Below, one piece after another: positions 29,578 to 37,143 of a stretch of 64,000 nucleotides of DNA (position 1 is the first letter of the stretch; every line of letters starts with the position of its first letter). The stretch covers positions 868,001-932,000 of the forward strand of contig NZ_CP013417.1 of assembly GCF_001524445.2 (NCBI RefSeq), in the 5' to 3' direction. A model generated the notes under the pieces. That model did no database searches. It was not told the origin of the DNA and worked only from the letters and a program-made list of their open reading frames with translations. This stretch comes from Burkholderia savannae (GTDB taxonomy: Bacteria > Pseudomonadota > Gammaproteobacteria > Burkholderiales > Burkholderiaceae). A program made the position numbers and the translations under genes.

Positions 29578-31128
29578 ATGACGATCTGGAATCTGTATTT
29601 CATCCTGAAGATCGTGCTGTTTGCGACCGGGCACTTGAAGCCGCTCTGGCTCGCGAACGTCGGCCTGGCGCTTGCGCTCGCGTTGACCGCGCCGATTCGT
29701 CGGCGCGGATTGCAGGCGCTGCGTCACGTGATCGCGCTCGCGCTCGCCGTGCCGCTGATCTACCGCGAGGCCGGCTTGCCGCCAGCCGCCCGCATCGTCG
29801 AAGCGTTCGGCGGCCTCGAGTCGTTCAGTCTCGCTTACTGGATGGAACTCGCGTCGCGATACGTGCCGCCCGCACTGCTGTTGGCGACGATCGCCGCGAT
29901 CGTCGTCTATGGGATCGTGAACCGCTGGGTGCGCGTCGCGACGTTCGTGCTGGCGGCGCTGATCGTGATACCGATGTGGCAGGCGGGCGAGGCGATCGTC
30001 GCCGGCGCGCGGGCGGGCGACGGCTCGTCTGCCGCCGACGCTCGCGACGCCGCGCGTGCGCTCGATCACAACGCGGCGCTTGCCGCGTTTCGCACGCGCG
30101 AGTCGCAGCGCGTCGTGACGTTCGGACATCCGCGCATCGATCCGGCCACGCAGTTCGACGTGATCGTGCTGCACGTGTGCTCGCTGTCGTGGGACGATCT
30201 CGACGTCGCGAAGCTGCGCAATCATCCGCTGCTCGGACGCTTCGACTATCTGTTCACGAACTTCAGCACGGCGGCGAGCTACAGCGGGCCGGCCGCGATT
30301 CGCGTGCTGCGCGCGACGTGCGGACAGGAGGCGCATGCGGACTTGTACAAGCCGGCGTCCTCGTCGTGCTATCTGTTCGCGCAACTGGCCGAAGCCGGCT
30401 TCGCGCCGCAGACGCTGCTCAATCACGACGGCCATTTCGACAACTTCCTGCAGGTCGTTCGCGACAACATCGGCGCGCCGAACGCGCCGGTGTTGTCGAA
30501 CGCGGACGCGCCCGTCGCGATGCACGCGTTCGACGGCTCGCCGGTCAAGGACGACTACGCGACGCTCGCGAGCTGGTACGCGAAGCGCGGCACGACCGCG
30601 GGCCCCGTCGCGCTGTACTACAACACGATCAGCCTGCACGACGGCAACCAACTGCCGGGCAGCCACTTGACGAGCCTCGACTCGTACCCGCTGCGCGCGC
30701 GCAAGCTGATGGACGACTTCGATCGCTTCGCGGACCTGATCGCGTCGTCGGGCAGGCGAGCCGCGATCGTGGTCGTGCCCGAGCACGGCGCGGCGTTGCG
30801 CGGCGATCGCAACCAGGTCGCGGGGCTGCGCGAAATACCGACGCCGCGCATCATCCACGATCCCGTCGGCGTGCGGCTCGTGGGTTTTCCGGGCAATCAC
30901 GGCGCGACGACGGTGATCGACGAGCCGACGAGCTTTCTCGCGCTCGCGCAATTGCTGTCGAACGTCGTGAGCGGCGCGCCGTTCAGGCCGGGCGCGACGC
31001 TGTCGCGCTACGCGGCGGATCTTCCGCAGACCGAGATGGTCGGCGAGAACGAGGGCACGGTGACGGTGAAGACCGCGGACGGCTACGTGGTGCGAACGCC
31101 CGACGGCGTATGGGTGGGGGAGCGATGA
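29578..31128 (+). CDS. bcsG: BcsG, cellulose phosphoethanolamine transferase
   Basis: 516 residues. About four or five N-terminal transmembrane helices are followed by a periplasmic alkaline-phosphatase-like domain with HVCSLSWDDLD (Cys201 as likely zinc ligand), TAASYSGPA (catalytic Ser region, about 231-239) and VVVPEHGAALRGD. BcsG adds phosphoethanolamine from phosphatidylethanolamine to cellulose, so this locus probably makes pEtN-cellulose if export works. The ATG has GGAG upstream; the gene is 30 bp after bcsA. Confidence 0.94.
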   Translation: MTIWNLYFILKIVLFATGHLKPLWLANVGLALALALTAPIRRRGLQALRHVIALALAVPLIYREAGLPPAARIVEAFGGLESFSLAYWMELASRYVPPALLLATIAAIVVYGIVNRWVRVATFVLAALIVIPMWQAGEAIVAGARAGDGSSAADARDAARALDHNAALAAFRTRESQRVVTFGHPRIDPATQFDVIVLHVCSLSWDDLDVAKLRNHPLLGRFDYLFTNFSTAASYSGPAAIRVLRATCGQEAHADLYKPASSSCYLFAQLAEAGFAPQTLLNHDGHFDNFLQVVRDNIGAPNAPVLSNADAPVAMHAFDGSPVKDDYATLASWYAKRGTTAGPVALYYNTISLHDGNQLPGSHLTSLDSYPLRARKLMDDFDRFADLIASSGRRAAIVVVPEHGAALRGDRNQVAGLREIPTPRIIHDPVGVRLVGFPGNHGATTVIDEPTSFLALAQLLSNVVSGAPFRPGATLSRYAADLPQTEMVGENEGTVTVKTADGYVVRTPDGVWVGER

Positions 31129-31319
31129 GCACGCGAAACGGAAAGCCCGACAACGACCTGACGGGGCTTACGCAGTACGTTGCGGGATTCGACGCGGGGC
31201 ACTACGTCGACGAGCAGGCTCAACGGATTTATGAGGATGCGCTCGTCAAATGGCCGCTCTTGGCTCGGCTGATGGGGCTCGAGGCCGCGTCACGCGCTGA
31301 CCGGCGGGCGGTAGGGTAG
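31125..31319 (+). CDS. BcsR-like small protein
   Basis: 64 residues. The segment AQRIYEDALVKWPLLARLM closely resembles the core of BcsR (AL-RWPLLA), a short regulator that sits with BcsQ in the E. coli synthase complex. In E. coli bcsR is first in its operon; here it is last, and its ATG overlaps the bcsG stop (ATGA). The C-terminal residues after LMGLEAA run into an old integration scar, so the natural end of the protein may have been altered. Confidence 0.7.
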   Translation: MSTRNGKPDNDLTGLTQYVAGFDAGHYVDEQAQRIYEDALVKWPLLARLMGLEAASRADRRAVG

Positions 31320-31377
31320 ATGCGTTCGCGCGGCTTTGCCGAGCGGAATTGAAGGTCACGCGGGAGGCTCTCGGGCA
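31313..31377 (-). pseudogene. Remnant of an older P4-type integrase, N-terminus only
   Basis: On the minus strand this encodes VPESLPRDLQFRSAKPRER, clearly related to the start of the intact integrase at 50234-51463 (MPESLLRHLQCRAAKPRER). It is cut after about 22 codons where it meets the bcsR-like gene. The homology to the right end continues through the upstream DNA as far as 31552. It is a scar of an earlier element that used the same tRNA site. Confidence 0.75.
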
Positions 31378-31538
31378 CCGTCGTTGCAGGTTCCGATCCC
31401 GAAGGCACCCGAAAAAGTATCCGGCGGATTTTGAAAATCTGCGACTTTTCTTGGAAGCCAATGACAGCTTGGGTGGCCCGCAAACCCTTGTCCGGCTTGG
31501 CTTTGCGGCATTTCTTGAGAGGCGGGGGAGGCGTGTGC

Positions 31539-31552
31539 TGGCGGAAGCGGTG
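31539..31552 (+). other. Left attachment core (copy of tRNA-Ser 3' end)
   Basis: 14 bp identical to 51618-51631, which is the 3' terminal part of tRNA-Ser including the encoded CCA (read on the minus strand). After this point the two ends diverge sharply, as expected at the edge of an integrated element. Confidence 0.8.
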
Positions 31553-31601
31553 TCATGCAAACTGCCTTGTGTATCAACGGTTTTGTGGAAAAAAATTGAA
31601 A

Positions 31602-31757
31602 AAGTACCCAACCAAGTACCCAGAAAAATAGGCCCTTTCGTCCTATAAGGCTTTGACCGGCTTCGATAATGTCGTCTCCGCCTTTTGTTCCGCCAAACTG
31701 CCTTATTTGGCAAGGCGTTCGGGATTTCTGGTTCCGAAAGTACTCTATTTAGTACCC
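31602..31757 (+). repeat. AAGTACCC arm-type repeats, left end of island
   Basis: AAGTACCC occurs at 31602-31609 and 31614-31621. Variants AAGTACTC and TAGTACCC occur at 31738-31745 and 31750-31757. The same octamer occurs twice at the right end (51482-51501). Paired short repeats on both sides of an att core are typical of arm-binding sites for tyrosine integrases. Confidence 0.6.
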
Positions 31758-31820
31758 GGATAAGGCGTCCATTGTGCAAATGATGCCAGGCGTCTTTGCT
31801 TCACCGCAGGAGCAGAAATC

Positions 31821-31935
31821 GTTGGAGAGTTGGAGATAATCGTCAAAATCGGCCGAAAAGCCTTTTCCAGTAAGACTTTCCTTGTCTCCAAGTGTATCTC
31901 CAGAACACCAATTTTCTTGGAGAGAGAGTTGGAGG
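31821..31935. repeat. TTGGAGA/TCTCCAA repeat block, left copy
   Basis: Several TTGGAGA and TCTCCAA words surround an imperfect hairpin (AAGCCTT...AAGACTT). The stretch 31821-31893 aligns, in inverted orientation, with 49753-49826 at the other end of the island, at roughly three-quarters identity. I infer a replication or recombination control site; see the finding on paired repeat blocks. Confidence 0.6.
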
Positions 31936-32095
31936 CAGATAGTCGAGTTCATCGATCGCACTTGGTTGCTTCGAGAATTGCTTCGCTGTCTGGAGCGCTG
32001 CGCGCAAAGAAATTTCTCCCCCGCCACGGTGCTTGAAGGGGCGGAAAGCGCGGGCGATGTGTCCGCCGCACGGAGATCGGCAGCTTGCAAAAATA

Positions 32096-32108
32096 ACCCT
32101 TATAGGGT
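32096..32108 (+). promoter_or_regulatory. Probable MqsA operator, ACCCT-N3-AGGGT
   Basis: A perfect inverted repeat ACCCT-TAT-AGGGT eleven bases before the mqsR start. It resembles the AACCT-N3-AGGTT operator that MqsA binds in E. coli, so autoregulation of mqsRA is likely. Confidence 0.65.
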
Positions 32109-32119
32109 AATGTTTGTGC

Positions 32120-32443
32120 ATGGAGAAGAACACGCCGCACTACAAACTCGCCACCGTTCAGGCCACCGTCGCCAGGTTGGGGGCAGCCGCGTTCACGAAG
32201 ACTGCCCTTGATGGCGGAAGAGCCATGGGGCTCACCAGCGCGGACATGCTTGCCGTCGTTGCTGGCTTAAGTTCCGTGTCACATAGGCGTGGCGGCAATT
32301 TCTTCAAATCCATGACCACCTACGGCGATCACACGGTATGGCAGGACGTGTATCACGCGGGCACGCCCAACGGCAAGTTGGCCTACATCAAGATTACCGA
32401 GCGAAGCGACGGGGCGCCGGTCATTCAGTTCAAGGAGAAGTGA
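32120..32443 (+). CDS. mqsR: MqsR, mRNA interferase toxin
   Basis: 107 residues. MEKNTPHYKLATVQATV, LTSADMLAVVAGLSS, FFKSMTTYGDHTVWQDVYHA and AYIKITERSDGAPVIQFKEK match the RelE-fold MqsR toxin, which cleaves mRNA at GCU/GCA. The toxin gene comes first, as in E. coli mqsRA. An upstream TTG in frame would add two residues; the ATG at 32120 is preferred. It ends one base before the antitoxin ATG. Confidence 0.9.
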   Translation: MEKNTPHYKLATVQATVARLGAAAFTKTALDGGRAMGLTSADMLAVVAGLSSVSHRRGGNFFKSMTTYGDHTVWQDVYHAGTPNGKLAYIKITERSDGAPVIQFKEK

Positions 32444-32444
32444 C

Positions 32445-32882
32445 ATGAAACATCGCAACTGCGCGAACTGCGGCACCCGGAATGGCATGACGCGGTTCGA
32501 GAACGAATCTTTTACGATTCAGCACGAAACATTCAGCGCCCAAGTTCACGGACTGTCCGGCTGGCGCTGCAAGGCATGCGACGAGGTCGAATTCGATCCG
32601 CAAAGCGCGATGCGGTACGCAGAAGCCGGTGACGCGCTGGTGCTCCAGGCACGCGAGCACACGCAGCATGAAATTCGTCGCATTCGCAAGAAACTGCATC
32701 TGAGCCAAGTGCAGGCCGCTCGCTTGACCGGTGGCGGACACAACGCCTTCTCGCGTTACGAGAGCGGCGATGCCACGCCCGTGGCGGCCGTGGTCAATCT
32801 GCTGAAGCTGCTGGATCGTCAGCCGGAGCTCTTGAAGGTGTTGGTGGATGCGCCGGTTGTCGAAGTGCAGTTGGATAGATGA
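32445..32882 (+). CDS. mqsA: MqsA antitoxin, zinc plus HTH
   Basis: 145 residues. The N-terminal zinc-binding domain has CANC and CKAC pairs; the C-terminal XRE-type HTH has LHLSQVQAARLTGGGHNAFSRYESG followed by a helical end (VVNLLKLLDRQPELLKVL). It neutralises MqsR and represses the operon. An AAGGAG site precedes the ATG and overlaps the mqsR end. Confidence 0.92.
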   Translation: MKHRNCANCGTRNGMTRFENESFTIQHETFSAQVHGLSGWRCKACDEVEFDPQSAMRYAEAGDALVLQAREHTQHEIRRIRKKLHLSQVQAARLTGGGHNAFSRYESGDATPVAAVVNLLKLLDRQPELLKVLVDAPVVEVQLDR

Positions 32883-32946
32883 ACGCAACGGACTGCATCA
32901 GACGACGAGTTGCTGATGCTGTTCCGATGCCAAATTGAGGCGGGAG

Positions 32947-32967
32947 GCTGGCGGCGTAGCCGCCAGC
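32947..32967 (+). terminator. GC-rich stem-loop after mqsRA
   Basis: A perfect 9-bp stem (GCTGGCGGC/GCCGCCAGC) with a GTA loop, 65 bp after the mqsA stop. It is not followed at once by a T-run, so terminator function is only probable. Confidence 0.4.
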
Positions 32968-33092
32968 TTAGCTGATGTTTATTTGCCCGCATTGCGATCA
33001 GCGAATCGCGCTTGCGACGGATAGAGGGCATACCTGCGCTAGGAAGCGGGTAGGGCATACTTTGCGGCGCTGCCTGCGATCAAATCGGCAGC

Positions 33093-33347
33093 ATGGCTGC
33101 CTCGGGTGGTCCACTCAAAAATTTCAGAAAACTGTCCGAACGAGCGAGGCCACTTCTCGGTGCAGCCGGCGCCGTCGCTGGCTCGGGCAAGAACGTGACC
33201 GGTAGCGGCACGATCTCCTTCGCCGGCCATACGAACACCTCCTCGGTGAGCGGCAAGGGCGACGGCAACGCACAAGCGCAGGGTATCAGCGGCGCCGATG
33301 CGAACGCGCAGGCATGGTCGACCCTCGGCATGAGCCGCCACTACTAA
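33093..33347 (+). CDS. Gly/Ser/Asn-rich short ORF, possible remnant
   Basis: 84 residues. The second half (GSGKNVTGSGTISFAGHTNTSSV, then GKGDGNAQAQG) has the same style as the exported protein at 33466, with N-x-N and GSG repeats, but there is no signal peptide and the start is uncertain. Either it is a 5'-truncated relative of the next gene or its true start lies in a broken upstream frame (an in-frame stop is at 33051). Confidence 0.4.
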   Translation: MAASGGPLKNFRKLSERARPLLGAAGAVAGSGKNVTGSGTISFAGHTNTSSVSGKGDGNAQAQGISGADANAQAWSTLGMSRHY

Positions 33348-33465
33348 GGCGCGTTCCGGGAACACGACATCAGGTAGCGAAGTGGAGGCTGAATCCTGAC
33401 CAGGCCATCAGGGAGGACGGATTCAGTCTCCTTTCTTGCCAATCGTCCTTCAAAAAGGGATCGTC

Positions 33466-34053
33466 ATGAAAGCGAATGTTATTTTTGCGGCGGCTCTCGC
33501 AGTGCTTTCGACCGCTGCGACGGCAGGGCCGACTACGTCGAGCCAGACGCAATCCGTCACAGGCGGCGTGTCCGGATCGGTACTCATCGGTTCGGGAAGC
33601 TATACCAGCAACTCGACATCTGTTGCAGGATCGGCGGCAAACAGCACGGCCACGCCTGCAGGCTCGACCGCAACGGCCTCCGCGATGCACAACTCGACTT
33701 CGACCGCCAGTGGTTCTGGAAAAGACGGGGGCGCGTTCGCAGCCGGCGGTGGGATCGGTGTCGCCGGCGCCAGCGGAACAACCCAGGATACGAATGCAAA
33801 CGCCGATGCGCTATCCGGCGGCGTCACTGCAACGATCGTTCTGGGCGCGAGGAAATACACGACCACCACCGCGAACGACAAGGGCAATGCGAATGCGGGT
33901 GCAATCGCGCTGACCGGGAGGAACGGCTCTGCCACGATCGCCGGCGCAGATCACATCAATACCTCCAACGCCAACAGCACGGGTTACGCCGGCTCGCCGT
34001 CTGCATCTGGCGGAAGCCAAGGTGACGCCAGCGCCATCTCGAGCAGCAAGTGA
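33466..34053 (+). CDS. Exported low-complexity Ser/Gly/Ala/Asn/Thr-rich protein
   Basis: 195 residues. A signal peptide (MKANVIFAAALAVLSTAATA) is followed by a mature part made almost entirely of Gly, Ser, Ala, Asn and Thr, with recurring short units such as GSxSxTSNSTS, DTNANADALSGG and DKGNANAGAIALTG. There are no cysteines and few charged residues. The composition is that of repetitive surface proteins (beta-solenoid or amyloid-like), but I cannot assign a family. First intact member of a run of exported proteins to 36707. Confidence 0.65.
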   Translation: MKANVIFAAALAVLSTAATAGPTTSSQTQSVTGGVSGSVLIGSGSYTSNSTSVAGSAANSTATPAGSTATASAMHNSTSTASGSGKDGGAFAAGGGIGVAGASGTTQDTNANADALSGGVTATIVLGARKYTTTTANDKGNANAGAIALTGRNGSATIAGADHINTSNANSTGYAGSPSASGGSQGDASAISSSK

Positions 34054-34127
34054 TGCATCCGTTGGGGACCAGCTTCTCACGAACGCTGGTCGTCAGATTG
34101 GTTCTGTTGTCATTGTGAGGACTTTGC

Positions 34128-34391
34128 ATGAAGCAGACATTGATTGCCGTCGCGCTGGCGCTTGCCACGACATCGGCTTATTGCGTCGACCGAACTTCGG
34201 CCGGCGATGCGCAATCGTCTTTGCAAACGCCAAACGACCAAACTCAAACGATCATCTCGCGGGAACGGGCGACGCCATCAAAAAGCAACCCTGCCGAGGA
34301 AGCAGGTGCTCAACAGGATCGGGGTTATTGGGTCGATTCGTGGCGCGAGTTGGGCAACGGCTGGAAACAGCTCGGGGAAGCAAAAAAGTAG
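34128..34391 (+). CDS. Small exported protein, unknown function
   Basis: 87 residues. The signal peptide MKQTLIAVALALATTSAYC is followed by a polar middle and a C-terminal helix with YWVDSWRELGNGWKQLGEAKK, rich in Trp and basic residues, possibly an interaction helix. It lies 74 bp after the previous gene and 67 bp before the next, on the same strand, and probably belongs to one transcription unit. Confidence 0.6.
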   Translation: MKQTLIAVALALATTSAYCVDRTSAGDAQSSLQTPNDQTQTIISRERATPSKSNPAEEAGAQQDRGYWVDSWRELGNGWKQLGEAKK

Positions 34392-34458
34392 GTAGAGCAG
34401 GAACCGGGAAGTGATTCGGTTGTTAGGGTCGGGAGGTTAACCTAATCCGGAGTATCGT

Positions 34459-35958
34459 ATGAACAGCGAAAAGATCAAGGTGGCGTGCGCGACAGTATTT
34501 GCATTGGCCACGATCAGCGGGCACGCACAGACGACATCAAACTCGAATTCGAGTGCGCAGTCCGCGTCCAATTCCGTGTCGATTGGGCAAGGGGGAGGCT
34601 CAAGCCTCAACACCATCAACACGACGACGTCGTCGCGCGGCGGGAATGCGCGGGGGGGAGACGCTACGAGCAACAGTTCGTCGCAGGTGCACGGCAGCGG
34701 GAATTCGAACGTTCAAGTCAATGTGTCGTTGCCGTCAAGCGGCACCAGTTCATCGCCAGCGGCGACCCTCGCGGCCCAGGATGTGGGAACCCCAGGCTCG
34801 AGCCCGTACAACACGCAGACTACCGACAACGTGAATTATTCCGGCACGCAGACTATCAAGACGAACCCGACCATTCAGGCGCCGGGTTTAACCACGACGC
34901 TGTCGGACACGTGCATGGGTTCCCTCAGCATCGGATTGTCGCTTCCCGGGTTCGGCGCAACAGGTGGGACAACGCTGGTCGATCAGGCTTGCGTTCGTCG
35001 CCTCGACGCCCGCGAGTTTCGGGCCATGGGGCTGACGGATGTCGCGCTCGCCCTGCTATGCCAGAGCGATGCCAATCGGCGCGCTGTTGAGGCGACCGGT
35101 CATCTTTGCCCGGGCACCACGGCACCGCTCGCGCGCTCCAACAATGCAGCCAACGTCGAAGCGGTTGCGGCGGATGACGAAAAGTACCGTGATCCGCTGG
35201 TGCGCCATCGTTTAGGCTTGCCACCGCTCGAGGGAGTTGGAAACAACGCGGCCGCCATCAGTACAGTTGCGCGCGCTAGCACGCAACGCGAAGCAGCCAG
35301 TGTTCCCGCACGCATCGCAGCGCCTGTCGTTTCGGCCGCGCAGGCAGCAACTGCTGCCGCGGTACCCAGTGCGGCGCCGGTTGCCTCGGCTGCACCAGTC
35401 GCGGTGCCGGTACCCGCGGAGCTCACCGCGCCGGCACTGGCGATCGCGGCTGCGCCCGTCAATGCGAAACCGTCTCAAGCCGAGACGAAGCGAGCGTCGG
35501 AGTCCAGTCACGAAGTCGGCGCTGCATCGGGGGCGCCTTCGTCGCAGGCAGATTCGAGCGTAGCGCCGGCGGATCAAGGCGACAACGCGAAACAGCAAGC
35601 GATGAGCACCACGATACCGAACAGCGCTCCGTTATTGTCGGTCGAGCCGGCTGCCACTCCGACCCCGGTTTCTGCCCCGATTGTCGCGCCGGTAATTACC
35701 GCTGGCCCGGCAGGTGAAGGCTTCGGTGCACAGAAATCCGCGCCAGTCGTGGACGCCCTGCCCGAAACCGACTCACAGCCTAACGGCACTTTGGCGACGG
35801 ATAGCGACGCAAGGGCCACGCAGCCCCCATCAGAGCCTCAGGCAGCGCCAGTTGCCGCTCCCGCGTCGGACGGGACAGGTGGACCCGCAACGGAGCGAAG
35901 CGCAGCACCGGCTACCAACGTATCGCCGAAAGTCGTGTCGACGAGCACCACATCCTAA
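34459..35958 (+). CDS. Exported protein with four-Cys core and long Ala/Pro/Ser tail
   Basis: 499 residues. A signal peptide (about 1-23) precedes an Asn/Ser/Gly-rich region (about 25-110). Next comes a compact core (about 140-220) with four cysteines in TLSDTCMG, DQACVRRLDARE, LALLCQSDANRR and GHLCPG, suggesting two disulphides. The remainder (about 230-499) is Ala/Pro/Ser/Thr-rich and probably disordered. The core looks like a real folded domain. I recognise no named family. GGAG precedes the ATG by 7 bases. Confidence 0.65.
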   Translation: MNSEKIKVACATVFALATISGHAQTTSNSNSSAQSASNSVSIGQGGGSSLNTINTTTSSRGGNARGGDATSNSSSQVHGSGNSNVQVNVSLPSSGTSSSPAATLAAQDVGTPGSSPYNTQTTDNVNYSGTQTIKTNPTIQAPGLTTTLSDTCMGSLSIGLSLPGFGATGGTTLVDQACVRRLDAREFRAMGLTDVALALLCQSDANRRAVEATGHLCPGTTAPLARSNNAANVEAVAADDEKYRDPLVRHRLGLPPLEGVGNNAAAISTVARASTQREAASVPARIAAPVVSAAQAATAAAVPSAAPVASAAPVAVPVPAELTAPALAIAAAPVNAKPSQAETKRASESSHEVGAASGAPSSQADSSVAPADQGDNAKQQAMSTTIPNSAPLLSVEPAATPTPVSAPIVAPVITAGPAGEGFGAQKSAPVVDALPETDSQPNGTLATDSDARATQPPSEPQAAPVAAPASDGTGGPATERSAAPATNVSPKVVSTSTTS

Positions 35959-35977
35959 AATATGCAAAGGAGTTGCC

Positions 35978-36031
35978 ATGTGCGAGATTCTGCGTCTTCC
36001 GTGGAAGTTGGTTGGCCGGGTGCGCACGTAG
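35978..36031 (+). CDS. 17-codon mini ORF with strong ribosome-binding site
   Basis: MCEILRLPWKLVGRVRT, preceded by AAAGGAG five bases before the ATG. It lies in the 155-bp gap between two exported-protein genes. It could be a leader peptide or a very small protein; the evidence is only the ribosome-binding site and position. Confidence 0.3.
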   Translation: MCEILRLPWKLVGRVRT

Positions 36032-36125
36032 GGGGATAATGCTTCCCATATTCCCCTTACTTTGAGGGTGTTGGCTCCCCCGGGCCCGCACCCCTTTTTG
36101 CCTAGCAAGTTGTATGGAGGCGACC

Positions 36126-36707
36126 ATGAGGAGCGCATTGTTTATGTTGGCATTCTGTAGCGGGCAGGCGATCGCCCAGGCCAACTTGTCGAACCAAGCG
36201 TTGCTCGCCATTCTCAGCGAACAAAATGCTGCGAATGCACTCAACGTTCAACAGACGATCGCCATGCTGCCGCGAGCTGAAAACTCGGGGTGTGTTCCGA
36301 TGGTAATGATGAGCGAACCGCTAGTTGTTTATATTGATCCGCGGGAAGGCCATGCGCTTGCATGGCAACCCGAGACCTTCGATCGCCCGCCAGCCTTCGA
36401 AGCCCGTTCATGGACTGTACCCGATAAGTTGAGCTCAGTACGGCATCGTACCGAGAAGATGCAGGCCAAACCCTGGTCCGATGCTGATATTACGACAAAG
36501 CACATCGCGGAGTCGTCGCACGCTTCCGCGTCTGGGACGGTGCGCCAATGGAAAACGAGCAACTTGGCGATGACCGAACGCTCGACGCAGGGCGAGGTAT
36601 CCGTGAACGGTAAGACGTATCGCCAGTTCAGTGCGGACGCTTATACGAGCAACGAACAGCCCCGGGAACCACTGACTTCCGGTGTGCGGGTCATATTCTG
36701 CCGGTAA
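36126..36707 (+). CDS. Small exported protein, unknown function
   Basis: 193 residues from the ATG at 36126, which has GGAGG upstream (an ATG at 36114 overlaps that site and is unlikely). A short signal (MRSALFMLAFCSGQAIAQ) is followed by NLSNQALLAILSEQNAANALNVQQT, then two cysteines far apart (ENSGCVP and the final FCR) that could form one disulphide. It is the last gene of the exported cluster and ends about 120 bp before the left copy of the 31-bp inverted repeat. Confidence 0.6.
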   Translation: MRSALFMLAFCSGQAIAQANLSNQALLAILSEQNAANALNVQQTIAMLPRAENSGCVPMVMMSEPLVVYIDPREGHALAWQPETFDRPPAFEARSWTVPDKLSSVRHRTEKMQAKPWSDADITTKHIAESSHASASGTVRQWKTSNLAMTERSTQGEVSVNGKTYRQFSADAYTSNEQPREPLTSGVRVIFCR

Positions 36708-36829
36708 CAGCCCTCCGACACGTGATGGGTTCCAGTGATACGGCGGGCAAGCCCGTGAATACCGTCAGACAACCGACGCACCGAACGACGTGAAGACGAT
36801 CAGCGCACCATTGCCCCCTTGTCGAGGTA

Positions 36830-36860
36830 TTCGTCCTTTTCGTACTAAATCTGGCGGTTT
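36830..36860 (+). repeat. Left copy of 31-bp inverted repeat
   Basis: Matches the reverse complement of 41214-41244 at 30 of 31 positions (core TCGTCCTTTTCGTACTAAAT). The pair encloses the IS66 complex and the TadG-like gene. Confidence 0.85.
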
Positions 36861-36998
36861 GTTTTGAATCACATTTTAAATCAATAATTTGAGAAGTCCT
36901 CGACTTTACCGAGCCGCGCCATTTGGATGCAAAATCCGGCACTTTCACCCGGTCGCGCCCACTAGCCCCAGTCGCATCCGGTAGTCCGTCAGCAGTTG

Positions 36999-37110
36999 CT
37001 GTTGCGTGGTAAGTCATATCAGCGCCTCGTGGAGGCCGTGGTAGACGGAGTCGAGAACCGGCACCAAAGTGATGCCGATCATTTTCGATTTGATGGACAT
37101 CACTTCGACA
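36999..37110 (+). mobile_element. Left part of an older IS66-family element
   Basis: The segment AAAGTGATGCCGATCATTTT and following bases repeat, about 97 bp later, as the start of the intact IS66 (AAAGTGGTGCCCATCATTTT). It is interrupted at CTTCGACA by the intact element, and the older copy resumes at 39595. Confidence 0.75.
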
Positions 37111-37143
37111 GTAAGCACCTCACGACGGCCGTCGTAGACGGCG

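Larger units (their letters stand above)
31553..32095. other. Non-coding left end of the island
   Basis: About 540 bp, AT-richer than the core, without a supportable gene. It holds the arm-type repeats (31602-31757) and the TGGAGA-type repeat block (31821-31935). Confidence 0.5.

Noticed and set aside
32975-33205. Possible zinc-ribbon ORF starting MFICPHCDQR
   Set aside because: Only one convincing CxxC pair; the rest overlaps the better frame at 33093 and has no ordered pattern.
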